From an uncultured Bacteroidota bacterium (GTDB lineage: Bacteria; Bacteroidota; Bacteroidia; AKYH767-A; OLB10), in contig CAADHD010000025.1 in assembly GCA_900696575.1 (NCBI GenBank), positions 261,166-325,165 on the forward strand: a stretch of 64,000 nt of DNA, given 5' to 3'. The notes under the pieces are model-generated. The model saw only the letters and a program-made list of their open reading frames with translations, made no database searches and was not told where the DNA came from. Both the position numbers and the translations under genes were made by a program. This document shows positions 54,278 to 63,876 of the stretch, one piece after another. How positions within the stretch are numbered: position 1 is the stretch's first letter; every line of letters starts with the position of its first letter.

Positions 54278-55910
54278 ATTTGTTTTGTTTGGGGTTTTCG
54301 TTTAATAAAAGACGACTCATTTTACTGATCAGTTCAGCCTGGTTGAACGGCTTTGCCACAAATTCGTCCATTCCCGCTTCAAAGCAGTCTTCTACTTCTT
54401 CGCGGGTTACGCTTGCCGTCATGGCAATGATAGGAACTGCCGATAATGGAGAAGGAAGTTCCTTTCTTATTTTCTGTGATGCCTGAAATCCATCCATTTC
54501 GGGCATTTGAATATCCATAATGATAAGGTCATAGTTATTCTTTTGGTGCATTTCCACTGCAATTCTGCCGTTCTCTGCAAGGTCAAGAGGCATATCCGGA
54601 ATGATTTCATGAATACTATCAACGGCAACAATCTGGTTAAATGCATTGTCTTCCACAATAAGCACTCTTTTATCTTTAATCAGATTAAGTGTATTGGGAG
54701 ATGGAATATCTGTTCCTTTTTCAACCGGTGTTTCTACGGTTTCGAGATATGGAATGGTGAAGGAGAAGACAGATCCCTCTCCCGGCCTGCTCCATACGGT
54801 AATTAGTCCTTTTTGAATTTCAATCAATTGCTTTGAAATAGTCAGGCCAAGTCCCGTACCACCGAATTTTCGTGTCGTATCACTGCTTGCCTGAGTGAAC
54901 TTTTCAAAAATCTTGCTGAGATTTTCCTCGCTTATTCCAATGCCGGTATCCGACACATCAAAACGTATCGGAATCTGACCGTCACTATGACCTGCAGTGA
55001 TCACATTGATATTTACATGGCCTCGTTCGGTAAACTTGATGGCATTGCCAACCAGATTCATAAGTACCTGATACAAACGCACCGGATCTCCTTTAATGCC
55101 TGACGGAACACTTGGGTCAATTTTGCTGGAAAGGGTTAATCCCTTTTCGTCTGCTTTATGTTTTAGCGTGGTAATTACCAGTTCAAGTGTATCGTTTATT
55201 GAAAAAGGAATATGTTCAATCTTGATCTTGCCCGATTCGATTTTTGATAAATCAAGAATGTCATTAATAATGGCTAATAAATTTTCGGCCGAGTCTTTAA
55301 TTCCTTTAATGTATTTCAACTGGCGGTACTCTGTTGAAATATTCATCAGCAGCTTTGTCATTCCTATAATGGCATTCATCGGAGTTCTGATTTCATGACT
55401 CATGTTAGCCAGAAACTGTCTTTCATGCTTTTTTGCTTCTTCAGCTTTTTGCCTTTCAATTTCTGCTATCTCTTTATCATGAATGGCTTTTTGCAATTGC
55501 TCCCTTGCCTGCATTCCTTTTCTGATTACTTCTACCTCAACTAAAGTTTTTTCGATGGTTTTTTCAAGGTCAGAAAAATTAATGGGTTTGGTAATGAAAT
55601 CAAAAGCGCCCAGATTCATGGCATTTCTGATGTTATCTAAATCGCCATAAGCAGAAACCACTACAGCTTTATACTGACCATCGAGAAATTTAATGTTTGA
55701 GAGCAACGTCAACCCATCCATCTCAGGCATATTGAGGTCAGTAAGGATCATATCATAGTCGTTCTCCTGTTTCAGCATTTCAAGCGCTTCCACTCCATTG
55801 CCTGCAAAACTGAAACGGTACTTTCCATCTCTAATCTGGTGTCTGAATTTCTGACGAATCAGCAGCTCCAGATCAGGCTCATCATCTACAATTAAAATAT
55901 GAGGTGGCAT
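54264..55910 (-). CDS. Hybrid histidine kinase with receivers at both ends
   Basis: 548 residues, soluble: no signal peptide or transmembrane helix. An N-terminal receiver (1-125, phospho-acceptor D58 in [13 protein letters not shown]) is followed by a coiled-coil linker (about 125-160), HisKA with H172 in [14 protein letters not shown], HATPase_c (N box [13 protein letters not shown] boxes VSDTGIGI and FGGTGLGL), and a second receiver (about 415-540, [13 protein letters not shown]). The N-terminal receiver may take phosphate from another kinase. The next genes, Hpt and REC-TM, would complete a multistep relay. A box resembling TAnnTTTG (one mismatch) lies before the start. Confidence 0.92.
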   Translation of the reverse strand: MPPHILIVDDEPDLELLIRQKFRHQIRDGKYRFSFAGNGVEALEMLKQENDYDMILTDLNMPEMDGLTLLSNIKFLDGQYKAVVVSAYGDLDNIRNAMNLGAFDFITKPINFSDLEKTIEKTLVEVEVIRKGMQAREQLQKAIHDKEIAEIERQKAEEAKKHERQFLANMSHEIRTPMNAIIGMTKLLMNISTEYRQLKYIKGIKDSAENLLAIINDILDLSKIESGKIKIEHIPFSINDTLELVITTLKHKADEKGLTLSSKIDPSVPSGIKGDPVRLYQVLMNLVGNAIKFTERGHVNINVITAGHSDGQIPIRFDVSDTGIGISEENLSKIFEKFTQASSDTTRKFGGTGLGLTISKQLIEIQKGLITVWSRPGEGSVFSFTIPYLETVETPVEKGTDIPSPNTLNLIKDKRVLIVEDNAFNQIVAVDSIHEIIPDMPLDLAENGRIAVEMHQKNNYDLIIMDIQMPEMDGFQASQKIRKELPSPLSAVPIIAMTASVTREEVEDCFEAGMDEFVAKPFNQAELISKMSRLLLNENPKQNKYEHH

Positions 55911-56205
55911 TCGACAAAGTAACAGAAAATTATGCTGGCACCATTATTTTATTCTTTATAGTTAACTGGCATTGCGAATTTCATTAGACCTCCTGCATTA
56001 ATTCTTTACACACCCGTAACCCGCCTTAACGCGGGCATTTGCGTGCTGTTCCCTCTTAGGGATAAAGGGTGAGCGGGGGCTGAAATGATACAAGTTACCA
56101 TTTATGCCAGAGGGCCATTGTCTGATTACATAAACGATTAGTCTGAAAAATATAATCCGTGATACTTTAATTGTACCACGGATCAAAAATAAATGATTTC
56201 AAACC
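55911..56205. other. Intergenic region, kinase/T9SS genes
   Basis: 295 bases between the hybrid kinase start and the end of the T9SS gene. A hairpin CCCGC-CTTAAC-GCGGG (56020-56035) and a run of G/C-rich sequence lie in the middle; there is no poly-T after the stem, so I do not call a terminator. No reading frame with protein-like composition is seen. Confidence 0.4.
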
Positions 56206-57507
56206 TTATTCTGACTTGACTACCTTCTTTTGAATAACACGGCCATTTACTTCGGCAAAAAGAATATAGGTTCCAGCGGGATAGTGCATTCCAAACTCAA
56301 ATTCTTTGGCTACTTTACCTTCCTCCATTATTCTGCCTGACAAATCAATGATTTTTACAAGTGCATTCTCTGTTTCATCAGAAAGTTTGATTTGAAAATA
56401 CTCTGTGGAAGGATTCGGATAAACCGCTACCGGGTCAACATCTGCCGTTTCCTCCCCGATTCTGCAGGCTGTAACTTCTACGGCAACCATACCTGATGTT
56501 TTCGAACATCCGAATTCATTGGTCACCACCACTTTGTAATTTCCCTTATTCTTTACGGTAATTGATTGGTTGGTTTTTCCATTCATGATGGCATTGTAGC
56601 GCGTCCATTGATAAGAAAGATTACTTCCGCTGTTGGCAGAAAGCAAAACAGAATCACCATTACATAAAAAGGTACTACCGTTAACTGAAATTTCGGCAAC
56701 CGGTTTCGGATTCACGGTAATCTGAATCTGAGCCGATAGTGAAGTACATCCATAAGCATTGGTAGTTACCACCCGGTATCTGGCACTTTGTTTTGCAGCA
56801 AATGAAATAGAGTTGGCACCGGCAACATCATTGGCAAATTTTCTCCATTGATATTGATGAAAAGTTTCCGGATTTTGAACCGTTAACAAGGCCTGACCAC
56901 CCTGGCAAAAAGTAACAGGATCGGCAGTGGCGATTACCGGTTTTGCAGGAGATGGATATGTAATAATCATGAAAGTGGTATTGTTCATGGCCGAACATCC
57001 ATAGGAATTTGTGATGAGGCAACCGGGTGCAGGATAATTGGAATAATGAGAAACCAGAATTGACTGAGAAGTTTGTCCTCCATCCCAGGAATAACTGTAT
57101 GGTCCGTATTCACCGCTGATGTCTAAGGCAAAAATTTCAGTAGAAGTTCCAAAACATCCGCCCTGCTGGCCACCGGTATAAACAACAGGAGTAGGATTTT
57201 TTACAACAACTACTTCCATTTGTGATGAGCATCCGGCAGAAGAAGTCATGGTAACCATATATGAACCAGAGTGCTCCGGCTGAGCATTTGGAATATAAAT
57301 GTATTGACCGGAGGAACTGAATCCGTTCGGGCCGGCCCATGAATAGGTGTAAACCTGACTGTAATCATCAGGATAAGCCAAAAGTTCGATGGTGCTGTTT
57401 GCGCAGGTATTCTGATCAAAATTGGCTACCTGAACAAGACATTGTGCTCCGGCAGAAAAATTTATCAATAATAAAAGAAGAAGAAAGTTGGTTTTGTTTG
57501 CTTTCAT
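56206..57507 (-). CDS. T9SS cargo protein with Ig-like domains
   Basis: 433 residues from the ATG at 57507, giving the signal peptide MKANKTNFLLLLLLINFSAG; an ATG seven codons earlier is less likely. Four or five Ig/PKD-like domains follow, each with a pattern of Y-x-W-x(2-4)-G and V-x-N-x-[FY]-G-C, for example SYSWDGGQTSQSI and YQWTRYNAIMNG. The last 75 residues (VDPVAVYPNPSTEYFQI to QKKVVKSE) are a type A sorting domain. Such proteins are secreted and surface-exposed; the ligand is unknown. Confidence 0.85.
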   Translation of the reverse strand: MKANKTNFLLLLLLINFSAGAQCLVQVANFDQNTCANSTIELLAYPDDYSQVYTYSWAGPNGFSSSGQYIYIPNAQPEHSGSYMVTMTSSAGCSSQMEVVVVKNPTPVVYTGGQQGGCFGTSTEIFALDISGEYGPYSYSWDGGQTSQSILVSHYSNYPAPGCLITNSYGCSAMNNTTFMIITYPSPAKPVIATADPVTFCQGGQALLTVQNPETFHQYQWRKFANDVAGANSISFAAKQSARYRVVTTNAYGCTSLSAQIQITVNPKPVAEISVNGSTFLCNGDSVLLSANSGSNLSYQWTRYNAIMNGKTNQSITVKNKGNYKVVVTNEFGCSKTSGMVAVEVTACRIGEETADVDPVAVYPNPSTEYFQIKLSDETENALVKIIDLSGRIMEEGKVAKEFEFGMHYPAGTYILFAEVNGRVIQKKVVKSE

Positions 57508-57741
57508 AACACAATTGGTTGCTAACAAGCTATTACAATGACCTTACCAATGAAGCAAGCTGGTTTTGTAAGTTTTCATCATTTTTGAAATTATTGGTAA
57601 ACTTATCCGCAGCATTGGTAAATGCTAAATGCGGTATTACAGACATTGAATAATCATAGGCGAATGAATAAACCGCATTGTTAATAACCCTTCTTATCAC
57701 ATCATGATACGGGAAAAAGCTTTAAGAACTTCAGGAATGAT

Positions 57742-57749
57742 TAGGTTTG
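57742..57749 (+). promoter_or_regulatory. -7 box (TAGGTTTG) for the DPP IV-like gene
   Basis: A perfect TAnnTTTG match, 20 bases before the ATG at 57770. No TTG at -33. Confidence 0.4.
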
Positions 57750-57769
57750 ACCGCTAAAACATTTGTCCA

Positions 57770-59950
57770 ATGAAAAAAACTCTTTTACTGATTGTAAGTT
57801 TCTTTATCTGTTTCAACATTTATGCACAGGATTCCCTGTTGAAAATTGATGACATTTTTGCCAGCCGGCAGTTTGCTGCCCGCGGAGTTTTCGGCTTTAA
57901 ACCCATGAATGATGGATTGCATTACACACTGACCAAAATGAATGATAAAACCAAAAGTCTCGATATTCTGCGCTATGAATATAAAAATGGAACCGTGAAA
58001 GACACCTTATTAAAAGGTGAAATGCTGAAATGGAACAATGAACCCCTGGTGTGGTCAGATTATGAATTTGATGCCTCTGAAACTCAATTACTGCTAACCG
58101 CCAATGAAGAATCTGTTTACAGGCATTCTACCAGAGCTGAATTTTATATTTATGACCTTACTAAAAAGAAACCGGAACCGGTTTCAGAAAAAGGGAAACA
58201 GATGTATGCTTCGTTTTCACCGGATGGAAATAAAGTTGCTTTTGTGAGAGACAATAATGTGTTTTACAAAGACATTCCTTCCGGCAGAGAAATCCAGGTT
58301 ACTTTTGACGGTAGGAAAAACGAAATCATCAATGGCGGTTGCGATTGGGTTTATGAAGAAGAATTTGCGTTTGACAAAGCTTATGAATGGTCGCCTGATG
58401 GAAAAAGAATTGCCTATTACAAATTTGACGAAAGCCGTGTAAGGGAATTTACACTTACCTACTACGATAGCCTTTATCCACGCGAGGAAAGATATAAGTA
58501 CCCGAAAGCAGGCGAAGACAATTCTGTTGTTTCCATTCATTTGTATGAACTCTCATCAGGTAAAACTCTTAAAGCCGGAACAGGAAGTGAAAAAAACATT
58601 TACATTCCCAGAATAAAATGGACTGCCGATCCGCAGAAGCTTTGCATCATGCGCATGAACCGCCATCAGAACAAACTTGAACTACTTTCATGTGATGCCA
58701 TCACCGGCATTGCCCTTCCTTTTTATACAGAAACCAATGAACGTTTTATTGACATAGAAATCAATGACCATCTGCATTTTACTTCTGATAAGCAGCATTT
58801 CATCTGGTTAAAACCTCATGAGGGATTCACTCACATATTTAAAATGAGCATGAATGGAAAGCCCCTAGCCCAGATAACGAAAGGAAATTTTGATGTCACA
58901 GAGTTTTTTGGCTACGATGAGAAAACAAAAATCTATTACTATAAAAGCGCTGAGGTCAGCCCTCGTGACAGGCAGATTTACCGCATTTCAGAATCGGGCA
59001 AGAAAACTTTATTGAGCAAGCCAACCGGCACGAACAGCGCTCAGTTCAGCAGCAGATTCAGGTATTTCATCAACACATGGTCTGATGCCAACAGTCCTTA
59101 CTTATGCGAATTATATTCAGGAGAGGGTAAATGGATACGTATGATTGAAGACAACAAGACCGTTGCTGAGAACATGAAAAAATATAAGCTGTCGCAAAAA
59201 TCCTTTTTCACATTTAAAACAAGCGAAGGGGTTGAACTGAACGGCTGGATAATTAAGCCGCCCGATTTTGATGCCTCAAAAAAATATCCCGTATTTCAAT
59301 ACATGTATGGCGGGCCGGGAGCCAATACGGTTAATAATGCATGGGAAGGCGGAAATTATTTCTTCTGGCAATTGCTTGCTCAGAAAGGATATATCGTTGT
59401 AAGTGTTGACAATCGCGGTACCGGTGCACGGGGAGAAGAATTTCAGAAATGCACCTATCTCAATCTCGGTAAACTCGAAACCATCGACCAGATTGAAGTT
59501 GCCAAGTATCTTGGTACATTAAGCTATGTTGACAAAGAAAGAATCGGGGTTTTCGGATGGAGCTACGGAGGTTACATGGTTTCGCTGCTGATGACTAAAG
59601 GTGCTGATTATTTTAAAGCCGGAATTGCCGTTGCACCTGTTACCAACTGGCGTTATTATGATACCATTTATACAGAACGTTATTTGCGAACTCCGCAGGA
59701 GAATGCCAAAGGCTATGACGAAAACTCACCTATCCATTTTGCGGATAAACTTAAAGGCAAATTCCTGCTGGTGCATGGTACAACGGATGACAATGTACAT
59801 TTTCAAAATTCAGTTGACCTCGTTACCTCATTGGTAAAAAACAAAAAACAGTTTGAAACATTCTTTTATCCTAACAGCAATCACGGTTTGCCGGGTATGA
59901 GGTATCATCTTTATACCAAAATGGAAGATTTTATTATTAAAAACCTTTGA
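57770..59950 (+). CDS. S9 family dipeptidyl peptidase (DPP IV-like)
   Basis: 726 residues with a signal peptide ending in NIYAQ. An N-terminal beta-propeller (about 30-490) contains DWVYEEEF, the Glu motif that binds the substrate N-terminus in DPP IV. The C-terminal alpha/beta hydrolase has catalytic Ser in GWSYGGYM (about 601), Asp in TTDDNVHF (about 673) and His in NHGLPG (about 705). It should cleave X-Pro and X-Ala dipeptides from peptides in the periplasm or at the surface. It converges with the RNase Z gene. Confidence 0.93.
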   Translation: MKKTLLLIVSFFICFNIYAQDSLLKIDDIFASRQFAARGVFGFKPMNDGLHYTLTKMNDKTKSLDILRYEYKNGTVKDTLLKGEMLKWNNEPLVWSDYEFDASETQLLLTANEESVYRHSTRAEFYIYDLTKKKPEPVSEKGKQMYASFSPDGNKVAFVRDNNVFYKDIPSGREIQVTFDGRKNEIINGGCDWVYEEEFAFDKAYEWSPDGKRIAYYKFDESRVREFTLTYYDSLYPREERYKYPKAGEDNSVVSIHLYELSSGKTLKAGTGSEKNIYIPRIKWTADPQKLCIMRMNRHQNKLELLSCDAITGIALPFYTETNERFIDIEINDHLHFTSDKQHFIWLKPHEGFTHIFKMSMNGKPLAQITKGNFDVTEFFGYDEKTKIYYYKSAEVSPRDRQIYRISESGKKTLLSKPTGTNSAQFSSRFRYFINTWSDANSPYLCELYSGEGKWIRMIEDNKTVAENMKKYKLSQKSFFTFKTSEGVELNGWIIKPPDFDASKKYPVFQYMYGGPGANTVNNAWEGGNYFFWQLLAQKGYIVVSVDNRGTGARGEEFQKCTYLNLGKLETIDQIEVAKYLGTLSYVDKERIGVFGWSYGGYMVSLLMTKGADYFKAGIAVAPVTNWRYYDTIYTERYLRTPQENAKGYDENSPIHFADKLKGKFLLVHGTTDDNVHFQNSVDLVTSLVKNKKQFETFFYPNSNHGLPGMRYHLYTKMEDFIIKNL

Positions 59951-59980
59951 TTGCTTTAATCTTCGAAGGAAATAACAAGG

Positions 59981-60889
59981 TTATCCAACCTTAAAGGTAA
60001 GGCCTTCAATGGCCAGTTCCGTGTTTGAAAAAACACTTCGGGCTTCCTTCAATAAAGGTTCAAGGTCGCGGTAGCGGGCTGAAAAATGTCCGATTAGTAA
60101 TTTCTTTACAGAAGCCTTTACCGCAATTTGTGCGGCTTGCCTGGCAGTAGTATGAAAGGTAGCCTCTGCCCTTTCGGCCATATCGTGAAGAAAAGTGGCT
60201 TCATGATAAAGTAAATCTACGCGGCTGATGTCAGGCAGTATAGATTCTGAATAACGGGTATCAGAGCAGAATGCATAGCTAACGGCATCTGACGGAGGCA
60301 AACAAAATTCAGAGGAAGGAATCAATTCACCGGTTTCTGTTACAAAATCATCCCCTTCTTTTATCCGGTTATAGAGTTCAACCGGAACATTATATTTTCT
60401 GAGCTTTTCAATTATCAGATTTCCCTTTACCGGTTTGCTTGTAAACACAAAACCTGCGCATGGAATACGGTGGTTCATGATGATGGATTTTACCTTTACC
60501 GATTGATCCTCAAAAATAATCTGCGAACTATAATGCCGCAGCGGATGAAAAATTAGATTGAACCGTAAAACCGTGGCTGATAACCTGAACTGCAATTCCA
60601 GAATATCCATTAACTCCTGCTGAGCAAAAAGGTGCAGTTCCTGTGTCCTTCCGTTCAGATGCATGGTAAAGAGCAGGCCTGTTAATCCTAAATAATGATC
60701 GCCATGCAGATGACTTATAAAGATGCACGAAATGCGGCTCATCTTTACCTTGTAGCGCATTAACTGCATTTGAGTTGCCTCTCCGCAATCAATCAGATAA
60801 AGGTTATTGTGCAGGCTTAAGACCTGTGCAGTAGGATGACGGTTAAATATAGGTGTGGCCGAATTACTGCCAAGAATGGTTAACTCCAA
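59981..60889 (-). CDS. rnz: Ribonuclease Z
   Basis: 302 residues; TTG start at 60889, since no ATG or GTG lies in frame nearby and ELTILGSNSATP is the correct N-terminus. The beta-lactamase fold carries SHLHGDHYLGL, the HxHxDH zinc motif, the histidine in IMNHRIPC and the GHFSARY segment near the C-terminus. It removes 3' trailers from tRNA precursors. In Bacteroidota a STAS gene usually sits directly next to it; here a T9SS gene has been inserted between them. Confidence 0.92.
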   Translation of the reverse strand: MELTILGSNSATPIFNRHPTAQVLSLHNNLYLIDCGEATQMQLMRYKVKMSRISCIFISHLHGDHYLGLTGLLFTMHLNGRTQELHLFAQQELMDILELQFRLSATVLRFNLIFHPLRHYSSQIIFEDQSVKVKSIIMNHRIPCAGFVFTSKPVKGNLIIEKLRKYNVPVELYNRIKEGDDFVTETGELIPSSEFCLPPSDAVSYAFCSDTRYSESILPDISRVDLLYHEATFLHDMAERAEATFHTTARQAAQIAVKASVKKLLIGHFSARYRDLEPLLKEARSVFSNTELAIEGLTFKVG

Positions 60890-60896
60890 ACCCGAT

Positions 60897-61652
60897 TCAC
60901 TTTTGCTGAACTATCAGGCGCCTTGTTAATGTACTGGCATTGCCTGAGAGCGAATACATATAAACTCCCGGTACAAGATCTTTTACATTCACCTCAATGG
61001 TATGAATACCTTTCCATGCATGAATTATCTGTGACTGAACTTCCTTGCCTATCAGGTTAAAAAGTTTGAACTGATAATCGCCATTTACAGGTGCATAAAA
61101 ATCAATCATGGTTTTGCTGAACGCAGGATTAGGATAATTCTGGCCGAGATTTAGCATGGCAGGATTGATATCTGAAAGCCCGGTTACCCCTATTACTATG
61201 GTGTAGTAATCAATCGTATCATTTTGAGTGAGCAAAATTGTTTGCCCGAAGAGTACAACAGAACCTGTGGTTTTAACTATAGCAATGGGATTATAGACAC
61301 CGGGTGTGTTAGGAGTTCCTGAAAGCAGCACACAGCCGTTAGATCCTCCCGGAAAAAGGCAGTTGGCCGGATTACAGGCATAGGTAATTCCCGGAGGAAG
61401 ACCGGTAAAACTCATTAATTCTATACTTTGAATGGTCGCTGTTAAACTGAAGCCGAGATAAACCACTTGTGTATCAACCGGAACTTTAATTTGCATAACC
61501 TGATTATAAGGCTGGCCAACAACTCCCGGAGCAAGACCGGTGGCACTGTCAGGATATATGCCCGGTTGGGTTATTGTTAAATCAGGGATACATTGTGTAA
61601 AGGCAGCATATCCTGAAAATAAAATGCAAAGAAGTAGTGTGATTTTTTTCAT
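60897..61652 (-). CDS. T9SS cargo protein, short
   Basis: 251 residues with signal peptide ending in YAAFTQ, one central domain of unknown fold (about 25-165, with a cysteine pair in ACNPANCLFPGG), and a type A sorting domain from LNLGQNYPNPAFSKT to the end. It separates the STAS gene and RNase Z, which lie 11 and 7 bases away, so it may be transcribed with both. Function unknown. Confidence 0.82.
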   Translation of the reverse strand: MKKITLLLCILFSGYAAFTQCIPDLTITQPGIYPDSATGLAPGVVGQPYNQVMQIKVPVDTQVVYLGFSLTATIQSIELMSFTGLPPGITYACNPANCLFPGGSNGCVLLSGTPNTPGVYNPIAIVKTTGSVVLFGQTILLTQNDTIDYYTIVIGVTGLSDINPAMLNLGQNYPNPAFSKTMIDFYAPVNGDYQFKLFNLIGKEVQSQIIHAWKGIHTIEVNVKDLVPGVYMYSLSGNASTLTRRLIVQQK

Positions 61653-61663
61653 AACCTTAATAA

Positions 61664-62005
61664 TTAAGAATTGATGGAAGAGATAGCTTCGTCCATAGTA
61701 CCTGAGATAGTGAGTACTGAATCGAGTTGTGAAATAGTAATAAGCTTTTTTACATTATCGGAAAGGCCAGTAAGCACAAAATTACCGTTGGCATTACGGC
61801 ATACCCGGTTGCCTACCAGAATAGCGCTGAGGCCGGATGAGTCGCAATACTGAGTATCCGTTAAATCAAGAATAATGTTGTTAAATCCCTGACTGTTAAT
61901 AATCAGCATTTCCGACTTCAACTCGGCACTGATAAGGGTGTTCAGTTTTGGCTCGTGCAGTTTAAATACTGCGAACTTCTCGTTCTTATCCAATGAATAA
62001 CGCAT
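61664..62005 (-). CDS. STAS domain protein (anti-anti-sigma-like)
   Basis: 113 residues, a single STAS domain. DTQYCDSSGLSAIL holds the site of regulatory phosphorylation, with S57 at the place of SpoIIAA Ser58. Anti-anti-sigma proteins of this kind bind a kinase/anti-sigma and are reset by a PP2C phosphatase; a GAF-PP2C phosphatase is encoded at 16225. No kinase partner is adjacent. The gene order STAS near rnz is, from memory, frequent in the phylum. Confidence 0.85.
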   Translation of the reverse strand: MRYSLDKNEKFAVFKLHEPKLNTLISAELKSEMLIINSQGFNNIILDLTDTQYCDSSGLSAILVGNRVCRNANGNFVLTGLSDNVKKLITISQLDSVLTISGTMDEAISSINS

Positions 62006-62113
62006 ACAGAGTGTTCAGGTTTTAAATGTTGTGTTTGTTAACAGAAATTAAATTGAAACAAAAGTAGGATTCTGATTTATCCTACAAATATAAACCAAGG
62101 GATGATTTCAACA

Positions 62114-63049
62114 TCAGGCTGTTGCTTTCTTGCCCGCCAGCAGGTATAGCACGGCCATGCGGATGGCTACTCCGTTTTCGACCTGGTCAAGAATGATGGA
62201 CTGGTTGGAATCAGCCACATCGCTGGTTATTTCCACTCCCCTGTTGATAGGGCCGGGATGCATGATGATGATTTTCTTGTTTACAGTTTCAAGCAATTGC
62301 TTACTTACTCCGTACTGCAGTATGTATTCGCGAAGCGTAGGAAAGTAACGTATGTCCTGCCGTTCCATTTGTATGCGCAGCATGTTGGCCACATCACACC
62401 ACTGAAGTGCTTTCCTGATGTCAGTTTCTACCTTAACCCCTAATTCTTCAATATACTTAGGTATTAATGTAAGCGGTCCGCAAACCATCACCTTGGCCCC
62501 GAGGCGCTGAAGTAACAGAATGTTTGACAAGGCTACACGCGAGTGAAGAATATCGCCCACAATAACCACTTTCACATTTTTAAGGCTTCCTGTTTTTTCA
62601 CGGATGGAATAAGCGTCTAACAGCGCCTGTGTCGGGTGTTCATGTGTTCCATCACCGGCATTGATAATCTGCGCATGGATATGACGCGAAAGAAACATGC
62701 TCGCTCCTGCCATCGGATGTCGCATAACGACCATATCCACCTTCATGGCCAGTATATTTTTAACAGTGTCAACCAGCGTTTCGCCTTTGCTTACGGATGA
62801 TGCCGATGCAGAAAAATTGAGTACATCGGCAGAAAGGCGCTTCTCTGCCAATTCAAATGAGATGCGGGTACGGGTTGAATTTTCGAAAAAGAGGTTAACA
62901 ATGGTTACATCCCTGAGCGATGGAACTTTTTTAATGGGGCGGTTAATGACTTCTTTAAAATTGTCGGCTGTCTGAAAAATGAGTTGAATATCGTCAAGGT
63001 GGAGGTCTTTTATTCCGAGCAGGTGATGTGCTTTGAATGATGCGCTCAT
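62114..63049 (-). CDS. pyrB: Aspartate carbamoyltransferase catalytic subunit
   Basis: 311 residues, full length. The carbamoyl-phosphate motif STRTRISFE is at about 56-64, with HPTQ (about 140-143) in HEHPTQALLDAY and the aspartate-binding HPGPINRG near 265. It condenses carbamoyl phosphate and aspartate, the second step of pyrimidine synthesis. No regulatory subunit PyrI is present here. Its start overlaps the pyrR stop by 4 bases. Confidence 0.96.
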   Translation of the reverse strand: MSASFKAHHLLGIKDLHLDDIQLIFQTADNFKEVINRPIKKVPSLRDVTIVNLFFENSTRTRISFELAEKRLSADVLNFSASASSVSKGETLVDTVKNILAMKVDMVVMRHPMAGASMFLSRHIHAQIINAGDGTHEHPTQALLDAYSIREKTGSLKNVKVVIVGDILHSRVALSNILLLQRLGAKVMVCGPLTLIPKYIEELGVKVETDIRKALQWCDVANMLRIQMERQDIRYFPTLREYILQYGVSKQLLETVNKKIIIMHPGPINRGVEITSDVADSNQSIILDQVENGVAIRMAVLYLLAGKKATA

Positions 63050-63618
63050 TTTTTCTTAACGGGTTGAGGTTGGTTATCGTTATCAGTTAACAGCCATACT
63101 CCGTCTTCGCCATCGGTTTCTTTCCAGGTAACTTTCACTTTATCAGACGAGCGGGTATCAATGGTTTTGCCGGTATAATCGGGTTCGATAGGAAGATGGC
63201 GCGCAAACCTGCGGTCAATCAGCACCATGAGTTCAACTTTTTCAGGCCTGCCGAAAGAGAGCATGGCATCAAGCCCGGCACGGATAGTTCGGCCCGTAAA
63301 AAGTACATCATCAATAAGCACTACTTTCTTATTTTCGATGATGAAATCAATGTTGGTTTCGGAAGCAACAGGAATGTTTTCCCTGCGCCTGAAGTCATCC
63401 CGGAAGAAAGTAATATCAAGCGATCCGGTTTTCAGTTCGGAGACCCCTGTTGTTTTATTGAGTATTTTGTGAATCCGTTCGGCTAATAAAGTGCCGCGGG
63501 GCTGAAGGCCGATGAATACGGTATTATTAAAAGGGAAATGATTTTCGATGAGTTGATAGCAAAGCCGGGAGATAGTGAGCTGGAATTGTTCTTTATCGAG
63601 AAACAGCTTTGTTTTCAT
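63046..63618 (-). CDS. pyrR: PyrR, pyr operon regulator / uracil phosphoribosyltransferase
   Basis: 190 residues from the ATG at 63618; the upstream TTG candidate (63633) coincides with the -7 box, so the ATG is preferred. The PRPP-binding loop VVLIDDVLFTGRTIRAG is at about 98-114, and LQPRGTLLAERI and LIDRRFARHLPIEPDY fit PyrR. In Gram-positives PyrR attenuates pyr mRNA when bound to UMP; no attenuator is seen here, so the enzyme role as UPRTase is more certain than the regulatory one. It is co-translated with pyrB. Confidence 0.92.
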   Translation of the reverse strand: MKTKLFLDKEQFQLTISRLCYQLIENHFPFNNTVFIGLQPRGTLLAERIHKILNKTTGVSELKTGSLDITFFRDDFRRRENIPVASETNIDFIIENKKVVLIDDVLFTGRTIRAGLDAMLSFGRPEKVELMVLIDRRFARHLPIEPDYTGKTIDTRSSDKVKVTWKETDGEDGVWLLTDNDNQPQPVKKK

Positions 63619-63630
63619 TTCAGGCCGCAG

Positions 63631-63638
63631 CAAAAGTA
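63631..63638 (-). promoter_or_regulatory. -7 box (TACTTTTG) for pyrR-pyrB
   Basis: A perfect TAnnTTTG on the minus strand, 12 bases before the ATG at 63618. It argues against a start at the TTG inside the box. No TTG at -33. Confidence 0.5.
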
Positions 63639-63876
63639 ATCATTTACGATTAGGGATGAACTATCAGGCAGATGCTCCTTCTACAAGACAGGATGTTATT
63701 GACATACCGGAAAAGAATACACAATGAGACTAAAGGACGCAGTAATAAAAAATAATCCAGAATGCAGAATGTTCAACGCTCAATGCAGAAGTGCCTGAAG
63801 TGGTAAGTGCTTATATCCATAATCGCTTTCGCACTGGCTTGCCTACAGACTGCAGACAGCGGGAGGCCGGGCTTCG
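63639..63876. other. Intergenic region between pyrR and the IS fragment
   Basis: Apart from the pyrR promoter box at its edge, it contains a direct repeat of AATGCAGAA (63761-63769 and 63782-63790). No coding frame is supported. It may include the junction of the IS remnant. Confidence 0.3.

Noticed and set aside
56020..56035. CCCGC/GCGGG hairpin as a terminator of the T9SS gene
   Set aside because: It lies about 170 bases past the stop and is not followed by a T tract.
55998..56186. A 62-residue minus-strand frame in the kinase/T9SS gap
   Set aside because: It has no start context, no family pattern and a composition typical of chance frames around the GC-rich hairpin.
59977..59992. Palindrome AAGGTT-ATCC-AACCTT as a terminator
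   Set aside because: The stem has only six pairs, overlaps the RNase Z stop codon and has no poly-T run on either strand.
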